NCBI GenBank assembly: GCA_032988165.1
Contig: JANTQF010000084.1
Location: 1-64,000, forward strand
Reading direction: 5' to 3'
Length of the DNA: 64,000 nt
Origin: Emmonsiellopsis sp. PD_33
Taxonomy: Eukaryota; Ascomycota; Eurotiomycetes; Onygenales; Ajellomycetaceae
The position numbers were made by a program, and so were the translations under genes. This document shows, piece by piece, positions 23,045-35,004 of the stretch (positions are counted from its first letter, which is position 1; every line of letters starts with the position of its first letter). Under the pieces are notes generated by a model that was not told the origin of the DNA, made no database searches, and saw nothing but the letters and a program-made list of their open reading frames with translations.

Positions 23045-24581
23045 TCAACCAATGAGCCCCCCAAGAACCACTTTACCAACCCCCGCAATCTCGGCTTTTA
23101 CGTGGCTGCGACTGGCGTCTTCAAACTCCCTCACTATGCCGGCAACCATGACCTTGCGCAGCCTTGCATCTGCTTTTGTGAACATTTCGCCAACAACGGC
23201 TGTGCAGACCGTGGGGCCCGAGATTAGCGTCATAAGCCTCGTATAGCAATCGATTAAAACATCGCACAATGTCGAAAAGGTTTCAAAGAAATCAGGGTCG
23301 AAGGGGAGAGTCGGTGTGAGGAGATAAGTGTATTCTTCGCCTGGCAGTAGGTCTGATGATTCTGGGTGGGATAGGTAGGAGGCGGAAGAGGAGGATGCAT
23401 TGGAAGAGGATGCGATATTCCCCGTCATAGCCTTTATATCTGATGGATCACTTGACTGCATGGGCAATCCGATTTCTGTTGCGGAGCTCGCCCTCCGCCC
23501 CTTGCTCTGACCGGAGCGCTTGAACATGTGCGGTATTCTTGCGCGGGCAAGTGAAGATGATCCGCTTCCATCGGCGGGGTGGACCTGTTGGAATGTTTCG
23601 AATTCCATAAGAAGTGCATTTAGAGCACGGAGGTATTCGAAGGGCGTCGAGCTAACGTCGAGAATTGGAGGTATAGAGAGGCCTAGGAGGAGGTAGTTTA
23701 TAGCTCGCCGGGAAAGCTTTCGCTGCTCGAAATATGACATTCGCGAGAGATCCTTTTTCGAAAAATGGACTGTGTTGAACCAATAGACTCGACCTTCATG
23801 CCTGTTTGAACGAAAATAGTTAACAATTGTAGTGGATTCATGGGAAACGTAGGGTCAGGGAACCATACGCTTTTCGCAAATAATCAAGGGTCGAGATTCT
23901 CTTGGTCGCCGTTTGGTGAATAGTAACATATATAGCCCCTGAACTCTGCGGGCCAAAGACGCCTCCTCCTAACGTAGGCGGTGGCATCCCGGGAATGCCG
24001 TTATAGCTGTGGAAGGCATCCATCACGGGAGGTCCCACATTGACCTGTTTCGACCATCCCAGGGGCGGAGCAGCGAACGTGGCCCCCGCGATGTCCATGG
24101 GGGATAGAGGGGTCTGGAATTCAACTGGGGAGACGGGCTGATTGGCGCTGCTGGAGAGACTGGGTATAACCAAGCGCGAAATGCCTTTGCCCTTATTTGC
24201 GATGTTCGGGGCCGAAGTCTTGCGTTTGGCAAAGGGAGGGTCTTTCGGAAGAGGCCGCTCTGGCGAACCAAAGGCGGAGGTTGCGGGCGTGGTGGTGGTG
24301 GTCGTCGTCGCCGTGGATGGGGTGGTAGAGGAGGTGGTTGAGCTCGAGGCGGAGGGGCCGGCGACAGTGGCTGGTTTCGCTTTATGGCGTTGGCTCGAGG
24401 ATCTAGAGACAGAGCCAGAGCGAGAGCGAGAAAAGAATGGACGGCTGGGGGTTTCGACCCGGGTCAAGGGGACGCTGTCGGGTAGTCTGACGACGGAGGG
24501 GTTCCCAATGGTCCCAGAGACAGTTCGTTGGAGAGCCAGGTCGGGGTCGGGGGAGCCATTGGCGGTGCCGTGGCGGTCCAT
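23045..24581 (-). CDS. Conserved-looking fungal protein of unknown function, 489 aa
   Basis: Exons 24581-23869 and 23801-23045, with a 67-nt intron in frame (YLRKA-HEGRVYWFNTV). The N-terminal ~210 residues are Ser/Thr/Pro-rich and basic, including a seven-Thr run, and look disordered. From about residue 215 (GAIYVTIHQTATKRISTLDY) to the end there is a folded-looking region: HFSKKDLSRMSYFEQRKLSR, RAINYLLLGLSIPPILDVSS, then FFETFSTLCDVLIDCYTRLM and a helical C-terminus ending VGKVVLGGLIG. No signal peptide or clear membrane segment. I do not recognise the family. Divergent from ECT1. Confidence 0.82.
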
Positions 24582-25421
24582 GGCGGCGCTGATTGGTATT
24601 TTTAGCTGGAGCGAACCGGCGTCGTCGACCTCGGGACTGGGACTATAAACGACCTAGCAGACGTGGTTCGGCCAGGGACATGGTGCGGGAACAGGAGACT
24701 GGGAGGCGGCCAGGGACATGCCGTTGGGTTTTGTTTTACAAACGGCCAATGTCTGAGCGGGTCTCTGTCCTAACTTGATTGATTGATCCTGGCTAGCGAG
24801 GCCTGAGGCGAGAAGATGACAGCGAGTGCCATAGATTGAAATTTGTATCGCGGTCTGTACGGAGTATCGCGGTGAGATACGGGCCCTCGTTGCACAGGGC
24901 AGAGTTACATCCCATATCTCGCATGCTCCCTCTGCACCGTAGCACAGATCGGCTGCTTCGATGCTGACAGGGAGCGCGGCCTTGTCAAGCTGCTCGTCTG
25001 TGTGTTTGTGTGTCTGTGTGTCTGCGTGTCTGCTTTGTATAGAGAAGATGGACTATGATGGCTATGTATGTATCTGTACCGTAATTACACCCCAACCGCG
25101 GGCAATCTGTACCGTCACGTCATGTCACAGCATGTTACCCATAATTCCCCATCCCCATCCCCAACCCTGGAACTCTGCTCCAACTCCAGCTTCGTCTGTC
25201 CACACAAGCCACAAGTGTGCGCTCCCACGCCGATGAGAACCCAATTCGATGTCTGAGATCCCCGGCCACTCTACAGAAACATAACCGACTCCCTCGCTCG
25301 CTTCGTTGTGCCTCGTCGTCGGGATTGCGCCCGTCGCCCAACCCAACCCCGCCATATTTCCAGCCATATTTACTTCCCTACCCGTTCCCAGATTGCTGTC
25401 TGATACCGACTATTAGCAGTC
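24582..25421. promoter_or_regulatory. Divergent promoter, unknown 489-aa gene / ECT1
   Basis: 840 bp between start codons. It has a TG/GT-rich stretch (about 25000-25035) and C/T-rich DNA before the ECT1 ATG. GTCACGTCATGTCAC near 25114 contains two overlapping bHLH/bZIP-like half sites. No gene is supported. Confidence 0.4.
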
Positions 25422-26973
25422 ATGTCAACTTCTCCTGATTCCTCTATCCCTTTGCCTGGCCAATGGCCCGTCGATCCGCAAGACGATGTCCCAATCACAA
25501 AGGACCGTATCTGGATAGATGGATGTTTTGACTTCAGTCACCACGGTAAGATTCAAGTCCCGCGCCCTACTCTCGCCTGATTCCCCAGTCTAATCAGTCA
25601 GCGCAATCATAGGCCACGCAGGAGCTATGCTCCAAGCTCGCAGACTCGGCAAAGAGCTGGTCGTGGGAGTGCATTCGGACGAAGAAATCTTGGAGAACAA
25701 GGGCCCGACTGTGATGACGCTTGCCGAACGGTCCGTCACCCCTTGACTTTTGCCCACGCCCGAGACTGCCGCTGACGTTTTACTGCGCTGAAGAATCTCG
25801 GCTGTTGACGCATGTCGCTGGGCTTCAAAGTCCATTCCTCATGCTCCATACGTCACATCATTACCGTGGATCTCACACTACGGTTGTCATTATGTTGTTC
25901 ACGGAGATGACATAACTTCTGATAGCAATGGCGATGACTGCTACCGGTTTGTCAAGGCTGCTGGACGCTTTCTAGTTGTGAAACGGACTCCTGGCATTTC
26001 TACGACGGACTTGGTTGGCAGGATGTTGCTCTGCACCCGCACCCACTTCATCAAGTCATTCCCCTCATTTTTAGCAGGAGAAGAAGGCTCTGGGAGCCCC
26101 GAAGACCGGAAGCAACTTGCGAGCGACTCGCTCCAGAGAATCAAAGATTATGCAACCGATGAAACCGGCTTACAACCCGGCCCCGATGTTTGGACCTGGG
26201 AGGCATCTACCCCCGCCAAACTCGGCCATACCAGCACAGAGTCGGGCAACTTCCAACACCTCATGGAAGGTAAACCACCGAAACCCGGCCAGCGGATTGT
26301 CTATGTCGACGGTGGTTTTGACTTGTTCTCTTCGGGCCATATCGAATTTCTTCGTCGTGTCCTTGCCATGGAAGCCGAGGAGGCTACCGCCCGGGGCTGG
26401 TATCTTCCAGAAAATGTGGAAAAAAGAACAAAAGAGTACGGAGAGGACTATTCCCCGGCTTACGTAGTGGCTGGTGTCCACGATGACGAGGTTATCAATC
26501 ATTGGAAGGGCCTGAATTATCCCATAATGAATATTTTTGAGCGAGGACTGTGTGTCCTCCAGTGCCGCGTAAGTGCATACATATTACATAATTCTTGGAT
26601 AATTCAGGAGCCTGTCAACTAACAACATGCCCAGTTTGTTAATGCTGTTATATTCTGCGCGCCATTTACCCCTAATATTGCATACCTTAAAACCCTGCCC
26701 TTCGGAATGCCTGATGCAGTCTATCACGGTCCAACGACATTTATCCCCCTCACCTACGATCCTTACGTCGCTCCGTCCGAACTGGGCATTTTCAGGCAAG
26801 TGGATTCCCACCCTTTCCAGCATGTCAATGCAGGTGAGATTGTGCTGCGTATCCTGAAATCCCGGGAGGCTTTTGAGGCGAGGCAACGAGCCAAACTCCT
26901 CAAGTCCGCCACAGAAGCTGAATTCAAGGAGAAAGAAGAGCTTGAACTGCAGCAGAAGCAGCAGCAGCAATGA
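25422..26973 (+). CDS. ECT1: Ethanolamine-phosphate cytidylyltransferase
   Basis: Exons 25422-25545, 25613-25730, 25794-26568 and 26635-26973 give 451 aa. It makes CDP-ethanolamine from CTP and phosphoethanolamine, the rate-limiting step of the Kennedy route to phosphatidylethanolamine. Two cytidylyltransferase domains are visible: the first with IWIDGCFDFSHHGHAGAMLQ (HxGH) at about residue 31 and KRTPGISTTDLVGRML; the second with VYVDGGFDLFSSGHIEFLRR at about 245, where the first His of HxGH is replaced, as in the second domain of this family. The tail is Glu/Gln-rich and ends in a run of glutamines. Introns are 67, 63 and 66 nt. Each restores conserved text (HHG-HAGAM, LAER-ISAVDACRW, LQCR-FVNAVIFCAPF). 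Confidence 0.96.
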
Positions 26974-27303
26974 AAGAAACGAAGCATAAGATATCCTCTA
27001 TATATATCCGTGCCGCAAAGGCATCAGTGATAAATCTCAAATCAACCATAGACTTGATCGCCGTGAGAGCGTATAAACTGTTTAGTTTCTTCCTCAACCA
27101 CCTCCCTATGCACAGACTGTGCCGTATTTAAAGGAGTACGCATATAACCACAGAGGACCTAAAACAAGACGGTCATTGGCTCTAGTAAAAAAATCATAAT
27201 ATTAAGGGAGCAAACAAACTTTTCAACTTTACTTGGGATTAGCTATAAAAACACGCCAGCCCCTGAGAGATAACGAATCCCTGTAACCGACACCGATACT
27301 CCT
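26974..27303. other. Convergent intergenic region
   Basis: 330 bp of 3' flank between ECT1 and the 289-aa gene. AT-rich; no gene seen. Confidence 0.4.
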
Positions 27304-28314
27304 TCAGATATCCGCAATCATCTTCCGAGCCAGCTGGCAAATCTCCTCTCGTTGTTTCCGTTTGTCGTCTCGAGATTTCTACCAGTGGTTAGTATTTCAG
27401 AGTAAAATATGATACCAACAGACGCAGGGTCCTTGAGCACAAATCTACTTACCTTCTCCTGAGCAGCAAACTGTTTCCTCGCATCGCTCGTAAGGTCCCT
27501 AATATCCCCTACCATTTTCTTCATATCTTCCACCATCCCCTTCTCCACACCCGCGCGCTGCTCAAACACAGCAGCAGCGCCATTGAGCCTCTTCTTAAAC
27601 GACCCCGTCGGCGCCTTCGTTGGAAGCGAAACATTCTCAGACCCAAGCACCTCTACCCCTAAACAAATGATACGTTGCTGCGTCTTGTTCCAAGCTTTCC
27701 ATAGCCCTCTTATGTCCCTTTCTTCTCTGTCCAGAGTATTCTGCACCAGCGCAAGGCGATCAGCAAGAGTCTTTTGCTCCTTGAATATACCTGCTGGGTG
27801 CTTCAACGATCCCATTGGCAACTCCGTCTCTTCAAGCGGAGTGAGGATTGCCGCCCTGCTGGCCTGGGAAAGCTCGAGTTTCTCATCGTGCTTGGCGATT
27901 ACGTCGGCAAGTTGACTTTCCAGAGCTTTCTGGGTTTCCATGAGGGAGTTAGAGACATCTCCTGCGATGTCGTGGCGGGTAGCATCGATTGAGCCTTTGT
28001 CATGATGTAAGTTAAGGGGTTGACGATGTATTTAGTAGAGATAGGAGTAGCAAAGTCACACCTGCGAAGTCGTTCAAAAGACGTTCTCTGCGTGAAATGG
28101 GGGCACTGGGAGCTTTTGAGCTCGGTTTCTGATAACGATGCCCGAAATAGGCTTGTTTACGCTGCTGGGACTTGGTGACTCTGGATTTTGCAGGCCCCCA
28201 TGCCTTCGTGGTACGCGGGTTGGCAACCCCGGACGCTGTGGTAGGTTTCGGCAGAGTCTTTCGACCGAAAATCCCACGGAGGGAGACGACACGTTTCCCG
28301 CGGGACCGAGACAT
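27304..28314 (-). CDS. Unassigned basic/coiled-coil protein, 289 aa
   Basis: Exons 28314-28062, 27994-27453 and 27378-27304; introns of 67 and 74 nt keep frame and the second has an ACTAAC branch site. The first ~80 residues are very basic (MSRSRGKRVVSLRGIFGRKT, TKSQQRKQAYFGHRYQK). The rest is mainly charged helix with heptad character (LESQLADVIAKHDEKLELSQ, FKEQKTLADRLALVQNTLDR, EERDIRGLWKAWNKTQQRII), ending KRKQREEICQLARKMIADI. No known domain recognised. A nuclear or cytoskeletal structural role would be a guess. Confidence 0.8.
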
Positions 28315-28863
28315 CCCTACCCACGGCTCTCAGATGGAGAAATCTCGAGATGGGTTGGGATTTTTCTACCCCTGACGCTGTCTGATAAGACGTGTCGGTG
28401 CTGGAATGGCCAGGGATCTGGGACAACTAGGCAAAGGGAAGGCGAAGCTGAGGGTAGATCATAGAAATTTGACACTGGATTTCCAAGCGGGACCTTGGGC
28501 CTTGGGAAGCTGGGCACCTGGGCAGCGCGGAGCGGGATCTCGTGATTCCCGCCACGGCCCACGGGGTCAACGGGTTCCCGATTAGGGAGGATCAGCACAC
28601 GTGAACTGAGCGACACAGTTGGCCCAACCAGATATGTCTGTAAGGCGAGATATATGGTCTTTGGATAGTAAAATAGATGTATGGGGTGACAGTGCGCTGT
28701 TTGAATTCCAACCCTCTAATAGCACTGCAAGAAGACCATAAAAAACTATCTTCATAAATAGACAAGCTCGGGCAAATCGCAAGGCTCAACCAAAGAATAA
28801 TATCGTACAAGAATCTCGACGCGACGAGATTCGTCATTCTCATCATTTATAAAAATAAAAACT
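28315..28863. other. Intergenic, promoter of the 289-aa gene
   Basis: 549 bp between the 289-aa gene start and the GRX5 stop, both on the minus strand. It holds an E-box CACGTG at 28598-28603. No gene is supported. Confidence 0.4.
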
Positions 28864-29492
28864 TTACTTTTCCGCCTCGCCTTCTTCCCCCTCAGCTGGA
28901 ACGAGCACCCCCTTCTCTTCCAACAGCTTCGCAAGCTCCCCATTCTGATGCATGGACATCAGGATATCACACCCACCAATAAATTCCTTATCTAGGTATA
29001 CTTGGGGAATTGTAGGCCAGTCAGAGTACTCCTTGATTCCTAAAGAAACAAAACACAACCCGTTAGCCTGGGGATATAGAATATCGAAATCTACCGGCCC
29101 GACTAACCTTGGCGCAGCTCTGCATCCTCCAAAACATTAAACGCCGTAAATTTCTTGGGATCGACCCCCTGGAGCCCGAGGATCTGTATGCTGGCTCTCG
29201 AAAACCCGCACTGTGGCGTCTCTGGGGTGCCCTTCATGAACAGGACCACGGGGGCAGAGGCGACCGCTTTGTCGATGGCGGCTCTCGTTTCATCGGAAAG
29301 GAGGCGGATTTGTAAAGGAGTGAGGTTGAAGGTCGGCGAACGTCTGGGCAAGGCGTATCTCGGTCTGGCGAATGATCGCAAAAGCTATATATATGCATTC
29401 GTTAGATTGCTTGCTCTATTGGAGATGACGATTTTGTCCTTGTCGGGGGGGTTGCGGGGACTTACCGGCGTCATTCCTAGTCTGGAGCCCAT
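28864..29492 (-). CDS. GRX5: Mitochondrial monothiol glutaredoxin
   Basis: Exons 29492-29466, 29384-29108 and 29039-28864 encode 159 aa. The monothiol active site CGFS is at about residue 68 (GTPETPQCGFSRASIQIL). The glutathione-binding blocks WPTIPQVYLDKEFIGGCDIL and the preceding VVLFMKG are present. Residues 1 to about 35 are Arg/Ser/Leu-rich without acidic residues (LLRSFARPRYALPRRSP), a mitochondrial presequence. Family knowledge: Grx5 passes Fe-S clusters from the Isu scaffold to target proteins in the matrix. A 9-codon first exon (MGSRLGMTP) precedes an 81-nt intron inside the presequence. The acidic C-terminus (EGEEGEAEK) is common in filamentous fungi. Confidence 0.94.
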
Positions 29493-29898
29493 TTTGCAAA
29501 TGTGTGATGAGAAATGTTTCGAGGAAGCACGGTATGCGACGGAAATATGACGGTCGAGGGTGAGGGCTGTGTGGATCGAGATTATGGCCTGAGTATGAAA
29601 TTCCATCGTAGCTCGGGCTCTAAAATGATGGGGGCAGTCTTGGCGCGTTGCGGGCCGACGACTTCGAAGTTGCGCTGACCAACCAATAGTGACGTGATTA
29701 CTTTCTCCCCCATGATTTGGCCCAATAGCGGTTTTACTGGGCCCCTCGATTCGCAGTTCTCGTTGTATTGATGAGATACATTATTCTGTAGACAGCTATA
29801 AAATATTGATGGATCGAAAAGAGGAATACAGCTGGTATTTAACACGCTCATAATACAAAGTCTATAGTACAGTACAGATCCTCACCCCTGACATCTTT
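29493..29898. other. Intergenic, GRX5 promoter and COQ2 3' flank
   Basis: About 405 bp between two minus-strand genes. It contains CAACCAATAG near 29680, a possible CCAAT box upstream of GRX5. No gene seen. Confidence 0.4.
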
Positions 29899-31182
29899 CT
29901 AGCCCCTATTATCCGTCCCTTTTACTGCAAGGTCATCCTTTCTATAATACCCAAATGCTTGAGCCAGATATTCCCCAAGAAGCCCGAGAGTTATTCCACC
30001 GCCAGTGATCCAGCATCCATTCTTAAACCACCACCAACAATCCTTGACATCCTTCAGATTAACCCGCCAGATCATCGTTGCCAAGGTGGCAATGGCGCTG
30101 CCGCAGCTTCCAACGAAGAAAATCGGTCCAGCATTGACGGCCAATCCAGCTGCCGCAAGTAGCCCAACTTGAACCGTAGCTAAACCTGAAAGGACCGCCT
30201 TCGTGTTGTGTTCATGTCGCAAAGCAATAGATTTAATGCCGGCTTTGACATCGTCTTTGATATCCATGTGAGCATAGATCATATCATATAGAACGGTCCA
30301 TGCTACGCAACTGGAGTACAGGGCAGTTGCGGCTAGCATGACATCGGTGGACCCCAAAATATCAACACCCAAGGCAGGAAATCCCATCATCGCCCCCCAT
30401 GAGAAAGTTAGGCCCAGGACGAACTGTGGATAGTTCGTGACTCGCTTGGCCAGAGGGTACGTTGCCACAAAAAGTAAACTCGGGATCCCATACCAAAGAC
30501 ACTGTGTAGGAAATTGGAGGAGCACGCCCAACCCTACTAGGAGCTGTCCGCCGGTGAAAATCAAAGCGTTTTGCGGTGTCACTGCTTTCCTTGCAATAGG
30601 TCGAAGTTTGGTTCTCGAGACATGCGGGTCCAGGTTTCGATCCCAAAGATCGTTGATAGAGCACCCAGCCCCTCGCATGACTAGAGCACCGAGAAAAAAT
30701 AAACCGGAAACAGAGGCGACTTCCCAGGGCAGCGCCATTGGGGACGCTAAGGGAGCAGCCAGCAGTGTCGAAAATAAGCAGGGGAAAAATAAATAATACG
30801 TTCCCGTTGGTTTATCAAGACGGACCAGTTCTGCATAGGGGATCCATGACTTGGGAAGCAGGGAAATAAAACCCCTGCTCGGGGGTGTATATTCTAACTC
30901 TGGCGATTTGGCAACGGATTCTGGTGATAGTGAGGATAAAGGTGCTAATGATCGCGACGACGTGATATATCGTGTTCGTGGCATTACCAAATCGCTCTTT
31001 GGTATAAGACCGACGGTGGAGTTCAGCTTGGAAGCCTTTTCAGGCCTTTTGAAATGTGCTCCGCGACATTGTAATCGCGCCTGTCGAAGGGGATAGCGCC
31101 CAAACCCTGGTTTACTTCTGATGTTGGAACAGGAGAAAGCTGGGTTCAGAGGAAGGATTTGGCGACTTGGAAATATCCTCAT
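29899..31182 (-). CDS. COQ2: 4-hydroxybenzoate polyprenyltransferase, mitochondrial (COQ2)
   Basis: A single exon of 427 aa from the first in-frame ATG (MRIFPSRQILPLNPAFSC). COQ2 attaches the polyprenyl tail to 4-hydroxybenzoate in ubiquinone synthesis, in the inner mitochondrial membrane. Both Asp-rich prenyl-diphosphate motifs are visible: GCSINDLWDRNLDPHVSRTK (about residue 195) and LYDMIYAHMDIKDDVKAGIK (about 305). Several hydrophobic helices follow the UbiA pattern (LFFLGALVMRG, GLTFSWGAMMGFPAL, VGLLAAAGLAVNAG, GITLGLLGEYLAQAFGYY). The N-terminus is Arg/Ser-rich, fitting import. Divergent from the JmjC gene. Confidence 0.96.
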   Translation of the reverse strand: MRIFPSRQILPLNPAFSCSNIRSKPGFGRYPLRQARLQCRGAHFKRPEKASKLNSTVGLIPKSDLVMPRTRYITSSRSLAPLSSLSPESVAKSPELEYTPPSRGFISLLPKSWIPYAELVRLDKPTGTYYLFFPCLFSTLLAAPLASPMALPWEVASVSGLFFLGALVMRGAGCSINDLWDRNLDPHVSRTKLRPIARKAVTPQNALIFTGGQLLVGLGVLLQFPTQCLWYGIPSLLFVATYPLAKRVTNYPQFVLGLTFSWGAMMGFPALGVDILGSTDVMLAATALYSSCVAWTVLYDMIYAHMDIKDDVKAGIKSIALRHEHNTKAVLSGLATVQVGLLAAAGLAVNAGPIFFVGSCGSAIATLATMIWRVNLKDVKDCWWWFKNGCWITGGGITLGLLGEYLAQAFGYYRKDDLAVKGTDNRG

Positions 31183-31851
31183 GATTGTAAATCGAGTCAG
31201 CAACAGGGAAAATTGCTAACTAAACGAATCGAAAGGATGTGAATATTTGATTAGGCGTCAGAGGATGGAAATTGGAATATCAAGACGGACTGGGGCGGGG
31301 GGGGTGGAAGAAAGAACTGGGCAAGCTTCACATATGACTCTCTGGCATCCCAAGGAGTAATGCACAAAGCAGAGAAAATGGTGCAGATATGTTTTCCGTC
31401 CAGCAAATGATCTCTGGATGAGCGTTGGACCAATTGAACGCAATCTGTCTCTCTGACCGTGGAAAATAAAAGATTTGCCAAATTGTTACTGATAACCAGA
31501 GGATAAAGTTCCAGCCCTGGAGGGTTTGGTTTAATATCACGTGAGTGGACCAAACTTTAAAAGCCGTTCCCCGGCTGACAAAGATCGCGGCTGTTCTGGT
31601 GGACTCTGGAGCTAAGTTGAACCTCACTTTCTTCATCCTCAGGTTCATTAGCCATGCGCCCCTGACCTCCATGTCCTCATGTCCTGTCCTTACATCTACA
31701 TCTTCTGCTACCAGTGAATTCTCGCGGCTGGTGTACTCTACGCTTACTCTCAACCGCTCTTCTCGTTTGGTGAAGGCTGGGCCAGACCTTGGACTGCTAA
31801 TCGCCCTGTCGCGCGTTCCTGGCCATCAAACAGACGCCTACAACAGCCACG
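31183..31851. promoter_or_regulatory. Divergent promoter, COQ2 / JmjC gene
   Basis: 669 bp between start codons. ATCACGTG at 31536-31543 (core of TCACGTGA) is a perfect RTCACRTG bHLH site near the middle. C/T-rich DNA precedes the JmjC ATG. Confidence 0.55.
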
Positions 31852-34800
31852 ATGTCCGAACATCGGAAGCAACCTCGTGCGGAATTCGGGCCAATTTCAC
31901 CAGACCTCGACCTCGCGGCTCTCGTTGAATCTTCACCCAACTTCGAATTTGTGGTGAGGGTCCCGCTCGAATCTATCGAAGAACAGGGAATTGCCAAATT
32001 CGAGAAGCTCGTTCTGTTACATGTCATTCTCGGGGGCAAGCCATTGGTGATTGAGGGGTATCAGGATTGGCTTGAAAAATGGATATTTGGGCTACAGTGG
32101 TTAAGAGACAACCATGGCGCCAAGGGTAAGTGAGCGCACAGCTTGCAAGCTATCCGTATTTTCTAACGCTTCCTCTTGACAGTCGAGAACGCGAGGGATT
32201 TGACCACCAAAAAATACGTACCTCTCCACGTCAACCATTACCTCAACAGCATGCCCCTCCTGACAGACCAATGGACCGCGACGAACTACAAGGACCCGCG
32301 ACAACGTCTTTACCTAAAAGATATTGACTGCCCTCCTGTCTGGAGTGATAAGTTGAAAGATTTACTTCCGTCCTTTCTCTATTACCTCAACGAATCTACA
32401 AAGGGCGACGGGTACTCTAGAGCCGGCGATCTCATGAGTAGCCTCCCTCCAGACATGAGAGCTGAAAATTTGATGTGCTATATTGGGCATGAGGGGACGT
32501 ATACCCCTGCTCATCGCGAAATGTGTGCCACACTAGGCCACAATATCATGGTTGAAGCCTCCACTGGATCTATTGAGGACGGCAAACCTACTAAGCCAGG
32601 CTCGTCTATTTGGTTTATGACGGAAACTAGTGACCGCGAAGCCGTTTCAGAGTACTGGCGCTACACCCTTGGCCACGACATAGAAATCGAAAATTATTTT
32701 GCTCAGATAAACGCCCTGAAAAAGGCACCGTTTAAAACATGGGTTGTTGAGCAAAAAGTGGGCGATTTCATCCTGATTCCTCCTCTGGCCCCGCATCAAG
32801 TTTGGAACAGAGGCACGCGGACCATGAAAGTTGCGTGGAACAGGACCACAGTGGAAACACTGGAAATGGCAATGAAAGAAGCGCTTCCTAAAGCAAGGAT
32901 GGTCTGTCGGGATGAGCAATATAAAAATAAGGCGATCGTATACTTCACACTTATGAAATACTCTCGAATTCTATATGACGCTGCCGACACCCCAAACCTA
33001 GGTATTCGTCAGCTGCGGAGGGATTTTAAGCGCCTGTTTTCCCTTTACACAGATATCCTTCTTTCCGAATGTTTTTCAAGGGACATGAGCGAACCGAAAA
33101 ATGTCGAATATCTCCCTTTCACCAGCAACGTCACGTGCTCATACTGCAGGTGCAATATCTTCAACAGATTCCTCACATGCCCTTCATGTGTCGGTAAACT
33201 TCCGGATGGTGATGAGGACAATTATGACATTTGCATGGAGTGTTATTCTCTTGGTAGAAGCTGCGGATGCCTCTCCAAGCTTAGATGGGTGGAGCAGTTC
33301 AAATGGAAGGAGCTTGTTAAGAACCATGAGACCTGGAGGACCCAAATCATTAAATTCGAAGAACATCCCGACATTTCGAAGCTCCCTCAGCCTTTTATTG
33401 TCGAGAAGGAACGTCTGATGAAGAAGACCCTCGCGGAAGTTTGCCAGCTTGAACTAAAGCGAAGGCCATGGGTCGATATTACGAAACCGGATATGCCTCA
33501 AGAGGATAATGAAGATGAAGTCGAAACCAATGACGAAGGACGTGTCCGCAAGCGCCGCAAGATTCGAAGATCGGAAAAATGGAAGAAAGAGCACGGCAAT
33601 TGCCACATTTGCAAAACACGAGAACCGCGCTGGAAGTTGGCATCTTGCTCAGAATGTTCGCTGAATTACTGCTATGGTAGCCTATTTAGAGCGTTTGAGA
33701 TTTATCCCCGGGAAGTAATGGAAGACCCGTCCTGGAAATGTCCGAAGTGCCAGAAAATATGCTCATGCGGTGCTTGCCGACGCGATCCAACTATAAAACC
33801 CTTTGAGCCCAAATTGGCATTGCTCGCCCACGACACGCGGAAGGTAGCCGATCCCAGAAGTGTTGAAAGCCTGGTCGATTTTGGGCAATCAAATATAACT
33901 TGGGTGACCAAAGCTGGCGACCATCCAGAGAACCGCATCGACTCTCGCAGGATGAGGAAAATAGTAGAGGATGCTGAAAGGGCCAAGTCCAAGCCGATAC
34001 AACTCGAGGAAGACGAAATGGATCCCGTCGAAGCAGGCATCCTCACGCTAGCAAGACACGAAAACATTCACTTCGACCCTGCTTTAGCCACCCATGGTGT
34101 AGCACAAAACGAGACTGAAATTGAGACGATCCCCATCGATCCGGCCTTGACATCTGGATCTTATCAGCCTAGTTACCCCCAATTCTCAATGCCCGAGAAT
34201 GCTGTGTTTTCAAATGAAGTAGATCGTTACGGGGATACTGAGGGTATATTCTACGAATACGCCCCCGAAAACTCGACAATCAATCCCGCGGATATCCCTC
34301 TTGCCCAGGAAAGTGTCAGCGCGCCAAATATTGACCAACCCGATGCCACGACTCAAATACATGACAACAATGCCTACCCAGCATTCGGCCTAGATGGTGT
34401 GGTTGAGCTAGCGAATAATGCAATTATACAATCAGACCTTCTATCCGCAGCCGCCCCGCCATCATCTGGCATAGCATACCACAAAAAACCACGGACAAAA
34501 CGGGACACTGACGATGAATTCAGGGTACGCAAGCGTCGCGGCAAAAAATCTGACGCCAAACCCGGAATTAAAACAACTAGTGTAACGGTTACCGATTTGG
34601 ACGTCGCGGATGATTTGAGCGAAGAAGACCAAACCCGTAGCCCCAGGAATCCCCGACCCACAAGAAAATCGTCGAGGCGGGTTTCTACAAGGCAGAATAA
34701 GTCACCCATAAGCATTGCTTCAGACGAAAATATGTCCCCCGAACCAAATCTTCCTACAAATGGCGCGAATCCATCCGTCGAAAACAGCAAAGTCGATTCC

Positions 34801-35004
34801 ATTACTCATGCTAATCCCCCACCACCAAAGGCACAACCGTCTACGACAAAACGTGTGGAAAAGCACAAGCCCTCTAAAATCAATACCCAACTGCCCAACA
34901 AAGTCGTCTCGCCTACACGTCATGAAACTGAAGCAGAAAAGAACATGAGGGCGAAGCTGAACGCCGCAAGTGGGCGTGTTCTGAGTGATGAGGAAGAGTG
35001 GTAA
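31852..35004 (+). CDS. JmjC-domain protein with CxxC-type zinc fingers (putative histone demethylase)
   Basis: Exons 31852-32125 and 32183-35004 (57-nt intron) encode 1031 aa. A JmjC fold at about residues 180-315 keeps the iron ligands: His and Glu in TPAHREMCATLGHNIMVE (about 202-204) and the distal His in LIPPLAPHQVWNRG. Two Cys-rich regions follow: CSYCRCNIFNRFLTCPSCVG with YDICMECYSLGRSCGC (about 405-455), and CHICKTREPRWKLASCSECS with SWKCPKCQKICSCGACRRD (about 555-615), the latter of the 4CXXC/R1 type. A long disordered basic tail follows (RKRRGKKS, RPTRKSSRRVSTRQN). Intact ligands suggest a 2-oxoglutarate/Fe(II) oxygenase, probably a nuclear lysine demethylase; the substrate is unknown. 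Confidence 0.93.
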
